A stretch of DNA of 6,161 nt from Acidobacteriota bacterium (GTDB lineage: Bacteria; Acidobacteriota; Terriglobia; Terriglobales; Acidobacteriaceae): assembly GCA_021809235.1 (NCBI GenBank), contig JAKBAG010000181.1, positions 1-6,161 on the forward strand. Direction: 5' to 3'. This document shows, one piece after another, positions 1-6,092 of the stretch (positions are counted from its first letter, which is position 1; each line of letters opens with the position of its first letter). The translations under genes and the position numbers were made by a program. Under the pieces are notes generated by a model. The model saw nothing but the letters and a program-made list of their open reading frames with translations. It searched no databases and was not told where the DNA came from.

Positions 1-677
1 GCGATGGCAAGAACCGGGGTGCCCAGCACCATCAGAATGGAAGCGGCGTAGTTGGACCAGACAAAGAGCGGCAACTTGAACCAGGTCATGCCCGGTGCGC
101 GCATGCGATGAATCGTGACGATGAAGTTGAGGCCGGTGAAGATAGAGGCAAAGCCAGCGATGAAGATGGCCAGCCCCGTGGTGACCACGTTGGTGTTCAC
201 ATAGTGGGTGGAGAGCGGAGTGGTGAAGGTCCAGCCGGTATCCACGCCACCGGTGATCATGGCCCACAGCGTCAGGCAGCCGCCGATCATGTACAGGTAC
301 CAGCTCAGCAGGTTGATCTTGGGGAAGGCCAGATCCTTGGCGCCGACCATGATCGGAATCAGGAAGTTCCCCAGAGTGGCCGGTACGCTTGGCACCAGGA
401 ACAGGAAGATCATCACAATGCCATGCATCGAGAAGACCTTATTGTAGGTGTCGGCAGCCAGCAAATCGCTTTGTGGCGTGAGCAGTTCCAGACGGATCAG
501 ACCGGCCAGAGCTCCCCCGATAAAGAAGAAGAAGGTGATTGAGATCAGATAAAGGATGGCGATCCGTTTGTGGTCGCCGGTTAGTAACCAGCTCAGGATG
601 CCGTTCTCGTTCGTCAGATAATTGCGCTTGGGTATCCGGGCCGTCGACTGGTCTGGAAGACTCACGATGCTACTCAT
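1..677 (-). CDS. coxA: Cytochrome c oxidase subunit I (caa3-type), 5' part only
   Basis: Catalytic haem-copper subunit of an aa3/caa3 terminal oxidase in the inner membrane; it reduces O2 to water and pumps protons. Only the first 225 codons are present; the gene leaves the window at its left edge, so the CuB ligands, the proton-channel Glu/Tyr region and the K-channel cannot be judged. Seen in the translation: a polar N-terminus with GDHKRIAILYL at about residues 34-44, several hydrophobic helices, SMHG with the low-spin haem a ligand His85, GNFLIPIMVGAKDLAFPKIN at 103-122, GGVDTGWTFTTPLS at 143-156, and RAPGMTWFKLPLFVW at 193-207. Asp115 aligns with the D-channel entrance Asp, and Asn104 and Asn122 match conserved channel asparagines. 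The ATG at 677-675 overlaps the coxB stop by 8 nt and has GGGAAGG (684-690) 6 nt upstream, which supports this start and translational coupling to coxB. The family assignment is secure; the proton-pumping subtype is not decided here. Confidence 0.96.
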   Translation of the reverse strand, partial: MSSIVSLPDQSTARIPKRNYLTNENGILSWLLTGDHKRIAILYLISITFFFFIGGALAGLIRLELLTPQSDLLAADTYNKVFSMHGIVMIFLFLVPSVPATLGNFLIPIMVGAKDLAFPKINLLSWYLYMIGGCLTLWAMITGGVDTGWTFTTPLSTHYVNTNVVTTGLAIFIAGFASIFTGLNFIVTIHRMRAPGMTWFKLPLFVWSNYAASILMVLGTPVLAI

Positions 678-1746
678 GGCTCACCTTCCCGTTGGGTGTT
701 GCAGGGGACGCTGCTGGGGTTACGGCTGTCGCCACCGGCGCCAGCTCTGTGGTGTTAGTGGTCTGCTTGATGCGGTAGTTGGAATCGAGGTTCTTGATGT
801 ACTCCACCAGCGAAAACAGGCCTTCTTCACTGACCTGCCCCTGATAGGTGGGCATGATCGGCGCGTAACCCTGGGTGATGTGTGCCGAGGGGTTCAGAAT
901 CGCCTGGCGCAGATAGGCATCATCGACGGTCACCTTCTGCCCATCACTGAGCGTCAGCGTGGAGCCATAGACGCCGGCAAGATTCGGTCCGCGCGCCGTG
1001 GGCGTGCCGTTGTGGCAGGCATTGCAGCTGAGACTGGCAAAAAGCCGTTCGCCGTCCTGGGCCAGCGAGACGCCGCTGGTCGAGCTTTGCAGCCACTTCT
1101 TGTAATCCTCCGGGCTCATGACTACGATCTGCCCGATCATGGCGGAGTGTGCCGTTCCGCAATACTGGCTGCAGAACAGATGATAGGTGCCGATGCGCGT
1201 GGCCTCAAACCAGACCGTGGTGTAACGGCCTGGAATGGCTTCGCGCTTGACGCGGAAGGCCGGCATCGAGAAGCTGTGAAAGACGTCCTGTGAGATCAGC
1301 GTGAGCTGCACCGGCTGGTTGATGGGCACATGCAGACTGTTGATCTCGTGCTGGCCGCCGGGATGCTCTGCCTTCCACATCCACTGCTTGCCCACCACAT
1401 ACACCTGCATGGCATTCGGTGGAGGCGTGTAGATGCGGAAGTACAGCACCGAACCCCAGACAAACATGACCAGAAACAGGCCCAGAGGAATGATCGTCCA
1501 GGTGGCTTCCAGCAGCGTCGAGCCTTCGATCTGCGTTGCCACAGGATTCCGCTCGCGCCGATAGAGAATCGAGAAGGTGACCACCAGGAAGATGACCAGC
1601 GTGAGGCCGACCAGGCTGACCAGCGTCATGAACAGCAGCAACGCGTCCATCTGCGGCGCGACCTTCGAAGCCTCCGGCGGGATTACCGCGAAGTTCGTCA
1701 GCCACTTCACCAAAAACTGCCAGAGTACGGGGCTAATTTGATCCAT
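670..1746 (-). CDS. coxB: Cytochrome c oxidase subunit II with CuA domain and fused cytochrome c domain
   Basis: Electron-entry subunit of the caa3 oxidase, 358 residues. Two N-terminal membrane helices (about 36-61 and 84-104, with the conserved WTIIP at 83-87) are followed by a periplasmic cupredoxin domain and a C-terminal class I cytochrome c domain. QWMWK (121-125) is the aromatic stretch through which electrons reach haem a in this family. CuA ligands are visible: His157, Cys192, Cys196, His200 and Met203; the usual backbone-ligand Glu is Gln194. The haem c site is CNACH (Cys241, Cys244, His245), with Met298 of IMPTYQGQ as the likely distal ligand. The last 30 or so residues are Pro/Ala/Thr-rich and probably unstructured. 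There is no obvious cleavable signal peptide. The ATG at 1746 fits the family N-terminus (PPEAS...MDALLLF at about 23-39), but its SD is untidy: GGAAAAGGG (1748-1756) nearly abuts the start. It lies 82 nt after sco and overlaps coxA by 8 nt. Confidence 0.97.
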   Translation of the reverse strand: MDQISPVLWQFLVKWLTNFAVIPPEASKVAPQMDALLLFMTLVSLVGLTLVIFLVVTFSILYRRERNPVATQIEGSTLLEATWTIIPLGLFLVMFVWGSVLYFRIYTPPPNAMQVYVVGKQWMWKAEHPGGQHEINSLHVPINQPVQLTLISQDVFHSFSMPAFRVKREAIPGRYTTVWFEATRIGTYHLFCSQYCGTAHSAMIGQIVVMSPEDYKKWLQSSTSGVSLAQDGERLFASLSCNACHNGTPTARGPNLAGVYGSTLTLSDGQKVTVDDAYLRQAILNPSAHITQGYAPIMPTYQGQVSEEGLFSLVEYIKNLDSNYRIKQTTNTTELAPVATAVTPAASPATPNGKVSHE

Positions 1747-1828
1747 TCCCTTTTCCGTTCATCTCAGATTCTTATCCGGCTATTTCTTCCGGTGTATCCG
1801 TTCCACGAGCTGCCCTTGCCTGCGACAG
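1747..1828 (-). other. 82-nt gap between sco and coxB
   Basis: This is the second of the two real intergenic gaps in the window. I see no terminator, no convincing promoter and no RNA gene. Its 3' end supplies the purine-rich GGAAAAGGG ahead of coxB. A nine-codon open frame starting at 1762 crosses the coxB start, but nothing supports its use. Confidence 0.6.
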
Positions 1829-2710
1829 CTACCTGCTTCCAGCCTTTTTGTTGCTCCCAATATCCTTTTTGAAGCCCAGCAGCATGAATCCACCCAGCAG
1901 CAGAACTGTGAATGCCCCGGCAATCTGCACGATCCGCGCCACCACCAGACTGTGGGTGTTGGTCGTTGGATCGTAGTGATAGCAGTAGGTGAGAATGTTC
2001 TGCACCGGAGAACCGATCTTGTTTGACGACGCCTCCATCAGACCCAGCAGCAGATCCTTCGGGCTGTACTCGACGCCCATGTAGTACTGAGCCAGCTTGC
2101 CCTGCGGGGTCACAATCTGGATCGCGCTGGCATGGGCAAACTGGTCCAGCTTCCCATCCGGCCCCTTGATGCGGACATAGCCAAAGCCCACGGCGTGGGT
2201 GAGTGCATCAATGGAACTCTGCGGCCCGGTAAGAAAGTGCCATCCGTCGGCAGTCTCCGGCTTGCCATACTGTTTCAGGTAGAAGACCTTTTTCGACTCC
2301 GCCAGTGCCGGCCCCTCAGAGGGATCGATGCTGACCACAATCACGTTGAAGTCACGACCCGGTGTCAGATGCACCATGCGCAGCGCCGAGGTTACCCCTT
2401 GCATCTCCTCGGAACAGAGGATCGGGCAGTTGTAATAGACCAGCGCCAGAATTGCCGGTTTACGGCCAAAATAGCTGCCCAGCGTGATGGACTTGCCCGT
2501 CTCATCGACAAAGGGCAGATTCAGCGGAAGCTGCTGATTGAGATGCTGCTCAATGGTGACCTTGCTGAGCAGGGAAGGTTTGTCATTGACCGGGCCCATC
2601 TGCTTCTGGCCGATCGAGCTGACCTGTGCCGAGGAGACCGCAGACAGACAGCTGACCAGTCCCAGCAACAGCGCCGGGGCGGCCTTCCGAATTGTCCTGC
2701 GATTTGCCAC
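1829..2710 (-). CDS. SCO1/SenC-type copper chaperone/thiol reductase with C-terminal membrane anchor
   Basis: SCO-family protein, 293 residues, thioredoxin-like fold, acting on the periplasmic side. The family delivers copper to, or reduces the cysteines of, the CuA site of CoxB, whose gene is next downstream. Seen: an N-terminal signal or anchor (RRTIRKAAPALLLGLVSCLS, residues 4-23, with a possible AQ cleavage near 28), the copper/redox motif CPILC (Cys95 and Cys99) in an ALVYYNCPILC context, VSIDPSEGP at 126-134, and the third copper ligand His193 in FAHASAIQIV. Beyond the usual SCO fold lies a tail with YCYHYDP (242-248) and a hydrophobic helix at about 259-280 ending in KKD, which would anchor the protein at its C-terminus. 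The start is GTG (2710-2708), with GAGG (2717-2720) 6 nt upstream. A 100-nt gap separates it from the gene before and 82 nt from coxB. The family call is firm; which biochemical role dominates is inferred. Confidence 0.95.
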   Translation of the reverse strand: MANRRTIRKAAPALLLGLVSCLSAVSSAQVSSIGQKQMGPVNDKPSLLSKVTIEQHLNQQLPLNLPFVDETGKSITLGSYFGRKPAILALVYYNCPILCSEEMQGVTSALRMVHLTPGRDFNVIVVSIDPSEGPALAESKKVFYLKQYGKPETADGWHFLTGPQSSIDALTHAVGFGYVRIKGPDGKLDQFAHASAIQIVTPQGKLAQYYMGVEYSPKDLLLGLMEASSNKIGSPVQNILTYCYHYDPTTNTHSLVVARIVQIAGAFTVLLLGGFMLLGFKKDIGSNKKAGSR

Positions 2711-2715
2711 TGCTT

Positions 2716-2720
2716 ACCTC
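2716..2720 (-). promoter_or_regulatory. Shine-Dalgarno site that fixes the GTG start of sco
   Basis: GAGGT on the minus strand lies 5 nt before the GTG at 2710-2708. It is the strongest ribosome-binding signal near this gene and supports the non-ATG start, which also gives a complete signal sequence. Confidence 0.75.
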
Positions 2721-2735
2721 TTCTCTGAATTCGAT

Positions 2736-2754
2736 CATCGGACTTTCTCCGATG
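2736..2754. repeat. Perfect 7-bp inverted repeat in the leader of sco
   Basis: CATCGGA (2736-2742) and TCCGATG (2748-2754) are exact reverse complements around a 5-nt loop. On the minus-strand transcript this forms a small hairpin 15 nt before the GAGGT SD of sco. No U-run follows on either strand, so it does not look like an intrinsic terminator. It could shape the mRNA (processing point, mRNA stability) or be chance. Confidence 0.5.
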
Positions 2755-2783
2755 TGCTGCAAGCTATCCCCGTGAACGGCTTC

Positions 2784-2805
2784 GACGGGCTGGAAAAAAC
2801 CCGCC
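2784..2805 (-). repeat. Weak hairpin just after the stop of the uncharacterised membrane protein
   Basis: In the minus-strand RNA, GGCGGG and CCCGUC can pair (five Watson-Crick pairs and one G-U) around a 10-nt loop containing six U. It starts five bases after the TAA stop. The U-run lies in the loop rather than after the stem, so this is not a normal rho-independent terminator. Function is unknown and it may be chance. Confidence 0.3.
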
Positions 2806-2810
2806 GGAGC

Positions 2811-3425
2811 TTACTGCATGCCACCCTTCATCTCGGCCATCTTTGCTGCTTCATCCTGTTCGTAGCCGGTGCGGGCAAAGCCGTCGGTCAGCGGCTGGCT
2901 GACGGTTGGCTTGCTGTCATGCGCCAGCAGCGGAGTCGTGGATGTGAAGCTGGCGACCGGAAGCCCGTGTTGTGCGACCAGCTCCATGGCCCGGTCGATC
3001 GGAATCCGCACCACACCTTTCTGCTGATCGGCCCAGGTGTAGTTGTCCAAAAGCAGATCCTCCTTGGTGTGCATGTCGGCAATCTCCTGATAGCCGTCAT
3101 CGACCTGCAACCGAGGAGTCGGGAAGGTCTGTACCAGGGTCGAGAACTGCTTTTGCAGGTCGGGACTCGTAGCCAGATTGCCCAGTTTGCGCACATCGAC
3201 GGGATGCGCCCAACGGTTGGGGGGTCCATCGGCCTTCGCGATCTGGGAGTTGATCACCTTGCCGACCACGACGCACAGCAGGGCGGATACGATGACAAAA
3301 ATGCCTAGCGCCGTCAGAAAGACCACGATGCCGGAGACGCGTACGTCAGACTCTTCAAATCCCTTGGCAATCCGCGCCGGATCCAGCGGCTGATTGCTCG
3401 TGCTGTGATGCTCATGCATGTGCAT
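2811..3425 (-). CDS. Uncharacterised single-pass membrane protein of ACIII-caa3 operons
   Basis: 204-residue protein I cannot name. It has a His-rich N-terminus (His2, 4, 6 and 7), one strong membrane helix at about 31-56, and a soluble C-terminal part of about 145 residues. The soluble part holds motifs I associate with proteins at this place in ACIII-oxidase operons: PRLQ at 104-107, an acidic/hydrophobic helix with L125, Y129 and W131, GVVRIPIDRAMELV at 137-150 and GLP at 154-156. There is no CXXCH, no cysteine pair and no recognisable enzyme motif; the only Cys is in the helix. The first ATG (3425) is preferred because GGAG (3433-3436) lies 7 nt upstream; the second ATG, two codons later, is too far from it. 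The start overlaps the end of actF by 14 nt, so the two are probably translationally coupled. I infer an accessory subunit or assembly factor of ACIII or the oxidase. Orientation is probably N-in, C-out, but charges give weak support. Confidence 0.85.
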   Translation of the reverse strand: MHMHEHHSTSNQPLDPARIAKGFEESDVRVSGIVVFLTALGIFVIVSALLCVVVGKVINSQIAKADGPPNRWAHPVDVRKLGNLATSPDLQKQFSTLVQTFPTPRLQVDDGYQEIADMHTKEDLLLDNYTWADQQKGVVRIPIDRAMELVAQHGLPVASFTSTTPLLAHDSKPTVSQPLTDGFARTGYEQDEAAKMAEMKGGMQ

Positions 3426-4689
3426 GTTCAGGCTCCAGAATCTCCGCCAGATGCGGGTCGTTGGTCTGCACCAGAGGACGCCGGGTTAGCTCCCAGCTGT
3501 AGTAGGCCACCCAGAGTGACACCATCGCCACCGGGACAGCAATGTACTCGAGAATTCCCCAGCTGAAGTGCAGGTTGGCCGCGGCGTCTTTGAAGTTCGG
3601 TTCAACCAGCCAGAACAGGTCAAACGCCTTGGCGAAGATCATCCATTGCGCTACTCGCATCAGCCGTTTCTTGTTGGTCTTGATGTCGCGTGAAAGCAGC
3701 AGCGAGAATGGGATCAGCCAGTGGAAGATGAAGTCCAGCGTGATAATGATGCCCCAGTGGCCATTGATCCGGTTCATGTACCAGACGATCTCCTCCGGCA
3801 GGTTGCCCGACCAGATGATCAGGAACTGGGAGAAGCCGATGTAAATATTCAGCATCACAAAGGCCATCATGAACTTGCCAAGATCATACTGCTCGGTCTT
3901 GCGCAGCACGGTCTTGATCGGATCTTCCTTGGAGAGCGAAAGCGCCGTGAGCACGGCCAGCGCCAGCACCTGATAGCCTTCGCCGACCAGGAACAGCAGT
4001 CCGTAGACCGACGAATACCAGGTGACATCCATGCTCATGACCCAATAGATGACAGCAGCCGTCATGGTGAGTGCGTAGACGACCAGGCCAAAGCCGGAGA
4101 GGTTGTCAAACTTGCGGATCCAGAAGGCTGTTGTTGAAGGCCCATCGGCATCCCGCTGCAGGCTCCAGCTGTTCAGCTTCCAGGCATAAAAGGCCCAGAT
4201 GGCAAAGCAGAGGATACCCACGACCCAGAACGCCTGCGCGTTCAGCATCGGATGCTTCCACTCGATCGCGTGCGCCTCGGTTTCATTGATGAGACCAGCC
4301 TTCAGTGCCGCAGCCGAATCTGAAAAACGCGCCCAGAGGTAGAGCTTCTTCATCCAGAGGCCGGTCACAATCCAGTAGACAAATACCAGAGGAAGGGTGC
4401 GCGTCATGGCTTCCAGCGGACGCCGCAGCAGCAGTCCCCACTTGCCCCCGGTGACATGCTGCAGCATCAGCAGCGCCAGACCACCCACACTGAAGCCGAA
4501 GCAGAGCATGAGCCCTACGACCCAGGCGCGATAAATATGCTCGGCCGAGTGGTCCAGCGTAGCCAGCACCACGGCTGTAACCGTGAACAGTACGGCCACC
4601 ACAAGTGCGCGCGCCTGCCAGCCGCGCACAAAAGAGGGCGCGCTCAGGTCCGCGGGTAATGTTTTTGCATGGGTTGAAGCGTGTCCCAT
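3412..4689 (-). CDS. actF: Alternative complex III subunit ActF (NrfD/PsrC-like quinone-side membrane subunit 2)
   Basis: Large integral membrane subunit of ACIII, 425 residues with about ten hydrophobic helices (roughly 26-45, 55-78, 98-113, 151-171, 198-218, 224-250, 272-293, 310-333, 345-362, 375-397). This matches the length and topology of ActF, a relative of ActC/NrfD that carries no cofactor and contributes to quinol handling or proton translocation. Family-like stretches include LQHVTGGKWG at 76-85, VMSMDVTWYSSVYG at 217-230, FSQFLIIWSGNLPEE at 286-300, WYMNRINGHWG at 303-313 and WGILEY at 377-382. Polar residues inside helices (for example Asp220, Glu237, Asp319 and His323) are candidates for a proton path; this is inference. 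The ATG at 4689 follows actE by 12 nt, with AAGGGAG (4697-4703) overlapping the actE stop and 7 nt of spacing. The C-terminus is His-rich (EHAHA) because its last codons are shared with the next gene's start. Confidence 0.95.
   Translation of the reverse strand: MGHASTHAKTLPADLSAPSFVRGWQARALVVAVLFTVTAVVLATLDHSAEHIYRAWVVGLMLCFGFSVGGLALLMLQHVTGGKWGLLLRRPLEAMTRTLPLVFVYWIVTGLWMKKLYLWARFSDSAAALKAGLINETEAHAIEWKHPMLNAQAFWVVGILCFAIWAFYAWKLNSWSLQRDADGPSTTAFWIRKFDNLSGFGLVVYALTMTAAVIYWVMSMDVTWYSSVYGLLFLVGEGYQVLALAVLTALSLSKEDPIKTVLRKTEQYDLGKFMMAFVMLNIYIGFSQFLIIWSGNLPEEIVWYMNRINGHWGIIITLDFIFHWLIPFSLLLSRDIKTNKKRLMRVAQWMIFAKAFDLFWLVEPNFKDAAANLHFSWGILEYIAVPVAMVSLWVAYYSWELTRRPLVQTNDPHLAEILEPEHAHA
3433..3436 (-). 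promoter_or_regulatory. Shine-Dalgarno site choosing the first of two close ATGs
   Basis: GGAG inside the last codons of actF lies 7 nt before the ATG at 3425. The alternative ATG at 3419 would be 13 nt away. This supports the longer, His-rich N-terminus and the 14-nt overlap with actF. Confidence 0.65.
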
Positions 4690-4701
4690 CGTCTGGCTCC
4701 C

Positions 4702-5547
4702 TTAATTTGCCATCCCTGCCGGTGTCGCAGGTTTGCTGGTCTTCGATGTGGCGCTGCCCTTCGGCATCGCTTCATGCGGAATCTGGATCCTGGGTGAGGC
4801 CGCACCGGCCGGAGCCATCGAAGGCGTTCCTTCGGAGGCAACCGGCGGCAGCGCGCTGATGGCCGTCGTCGGCAGCTCCCATGGTTCGGCAAAGCTGGCT
4901 GGAAGCCCCTTGGCCTCGGCTACCGACTTCAGGCTGCTAACCGTGGTTCCGGCCGGCACATCAGCCTGGTTGGCATGCTGGCTCAACTGCAGAGCGCGGA
5001 TGTAGGCGGCAATGGCCCATCGGTCGGCCGGGGTAATCTGCGCTGAATAGTCCGGCATAGCGCCGAAGCCGTGGGTCATCACATAGAAGTAGTGGCTCAG
5101 CGGCTGCGCGCGATGGACATCATCGTTCAGGTTGGCTGCGGTCTTGTAGCCGCGCTGCACAATGGCTCCCAATCCATTGCCCACCCGTGAGTGGCAGGGG
5201 GTGCAATAAATATTGTAGCGCTCCTGGCCACGCTCCAGCACGGTCATCGTCACCGGGAAGGGCAACGCGTCCCGCTCCTCGCGGTAGCCGTTAGCGCCTA
5301 TCACGGTGCCGGTGTAAAAGTAGGTATCCTCATCGAGCTGGCCACGGGCCACGGTACCGGCCACCTGTGGGCGTGCCGAACGATGGTCGGCAAAGAAGGT
5401 AGTGCCGCGCTGGGGCACGAACTTCGGCTCGTTGTGCATGTCCTGGCGGCAGCCGGCAACAGCCAGAGCCATCATGGCCGCTGCTCCCAGTCCGATCCAT
5501 CGCTGCACGTTCTTCCGTTGTGCTTGGTTGCTGCGTTCCGTTGTCAT
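4702..5547 (-). CDS. actE: Alternative complex III subunit ActE (monohaem cytochrome c lipoprotein)
   Basis: Monohaem c-type cytochrome of ACIII, 281 residues, exported and probably lipid-anchored; in ACIII it is an electron-exit candidate towards the oxidase. Seen: a signal with hydrophobic core at 17-32 ending in the lipobox VAGC (Cys33), the ActE-like MHNEPKFVPQRG at 37-48, the haem site CTPCH (Cys115, Cys118, His119) in a GQERYNIYCTPCH context, and the likely distal Met164 in GFGAMPDY, followed by DRWAIAAYIRALQLSQ at 175-190. After the haem domain comes a tail of about 90 residues. Its first half includes SVAEAKGLPASFAEPWELP (208-226); its second half is low-complexity Ala/Pro/Ser/Thr, ending in GMAN. 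The ATG (5547) shares one base with the actD stop (TGATG), with AGGTGGAG (5553-5560) 5 nt upstream. Identity is secure from domain layout and neighbours. Confidence 0.95.
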   Translation of the reverse strand: MTTERSNQAQRKNVQRWIGLGAAAMMALAVAGCRQDMHNEPKFVPQRGTTFFADHRSARPQVAGTVARGQLDEDTYFYTGTVIGANGYREERDALPFPVTMTVLERGQERYNIYCTPCHSRVGNGLGAIVQRGYKTAANLNDDVHRAQPLSHYFYVMTHGFGAMPDYSAQITPADRWAIAAYIRALQLSQHANQADVPAGTTVSSLKSVAEAKGLPASFAEPWELPTTAISALPPVASEGTPSMAPAGAASPRIQIPHEAMPKGSATSKTSKPATPAGMAN

Positions 5548-6092
5548 CAGTACTCCACCTCGACCACCGAGTTGGGGTGGAAACCCTCGAGGAAGGCCTT
5601 GGTCCCGGCAGCATCAAACTTGGGGTCTGTCGCCTCCAGGCAAAGGAAGAATTTATCCACCGTGGCGCTCGAGCGGAAGTTCGGCGCATTGAACAGCGGA
5701 TGGTAGAGGCTGGGAAGCCCGTTGAGCGCTAGCATGCCAAAGGCCGCCGATAACCCGGCGAAGAGGATCGTCCACTCGTAGGCCGGAACCACAAAAGCCG
5801 GCCAGGAGTAGGTAGGGCGACCGGCTATATTCAGCGGATACGCCAGGGTCGAGATCCAGGTCTCCAGGGAGAACATGGCACAGAGGCCCATCAGGCCGCC
5901 AATCAGCGTCACCAGTGGAACCCGGTTGCGGTGGAAGCCAATGACCTCAGCCGCCTCTTCCAGCGGATAGGGTGAGTAGCAGTCCAGCCTGCGCCAGCCT
6001 GCGTCATGAGCAGCCTTGGCGGCGTGCACCAGAGCGCTGGGGGTATCAAACTCGGCCAGCAGGCCGTATATTCCTTCTCTCGGCACAGCCAT
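5547..6092 (-). CDS. actD: Alternative complex III subunit ActD (DUF3341 membrane protein)
   Basis: Small membrane subunit of ACIII, 181 residues, the usual length for DUF3341/ActD. It has two hydrophobic helices (about 58-80 and 100-123) between cytoplasmic-type segments. Family signatures seen: YGLLAEFDTPSALVHAAKAA at 9-28, a GW..LDCYSPYP stretch at 32-43, NIAGRPTYSWPAF at 88-100, LPSLYHPLFN at 126-135, and FFLCLEATDPKFD at 148-160. ActD carries no cofactor; in known ACIII structures its helices pack at the edge of the membrane part, and its exact role is unsettled. The ATG at 6092 overlaps the preceding stop by one base (TGATG), with AGGTGA (6096-6101) 3 nt upstream and a further GAGG at 6103-6106. 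The gene is closed by the TGATG junction into actE, so the three act genes here are translationally coupled. Confidence 0.95.
   Translation of the reverse strand: MAVPREGIYGLLAEFDTPSALVHAAKAAHDAGWRRLDCYSPYPLEEAAEVIGFHRNRVPLVTLIGGLMGLCAMFSLETWISTLAYPLNIAGRPTYSWPAFVVPAYEWTILFAGLSAAFGMLALNGLPSLYHPLFNAPNFRSSATVDKFFLCLEATDPKFDAAGTKAFLEGFHPNSVVEVEY

Noticed and set aside
108..542. + strand open frame of 144 codons opposite coxA
   Set aside because: The minus strand here encodes unmistakable subunit I motifs; the + frame is a charged, low-complexity shadow.
622..1293. Long + strand open frame of 223 codons opposite coxB
   Set aside because: It lies antisense to the CuA and cytochrome c coding region, has no recognisable domain, and its length is explained by the GC-biased third positions of the true gene.
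1733..1762. Nine-codon leader-like open frame overlapping the coxB start on the minus strand
   Set aside because: It has no good SD and no regulatory codon pattern. Short frames of this size arise often by chance.
1330..1872. + strand open frame of 180 codons
   Set aside because: It is a shadow of coxB: the product is rich in His, Gln and Arg with no membrane or domain pattern, as expected from reading the complement of a membrane-protein gene.
2734..2762. Possible promoter for sco: TTGCAG (2757-2762), 17-nt spacer, GATGAT (2734-2739) on the minus strand
   Set aside because: The spacing is ideal, but only 3 of 6 and 4 of 6 bases match the sigma-70 consensus, which is common by chance, and the -10 overlaps the inverted repeat.
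2784..2805. Rho-independent terminator after the uncharacterised membrane protein
   Set aside because: The T-run is in the loop instead of after the stem and the stem is short with a G-U pair, so it does not meet the usual form.
2538..3308. Long + strand open frame of 256 codons that also covers the 100-nt gap
   Set aside because: It runs antisense across two minus-strand genes with clear family motifs or coupling, and shows no domain of its own. Spanning the gap is not enough to support it.
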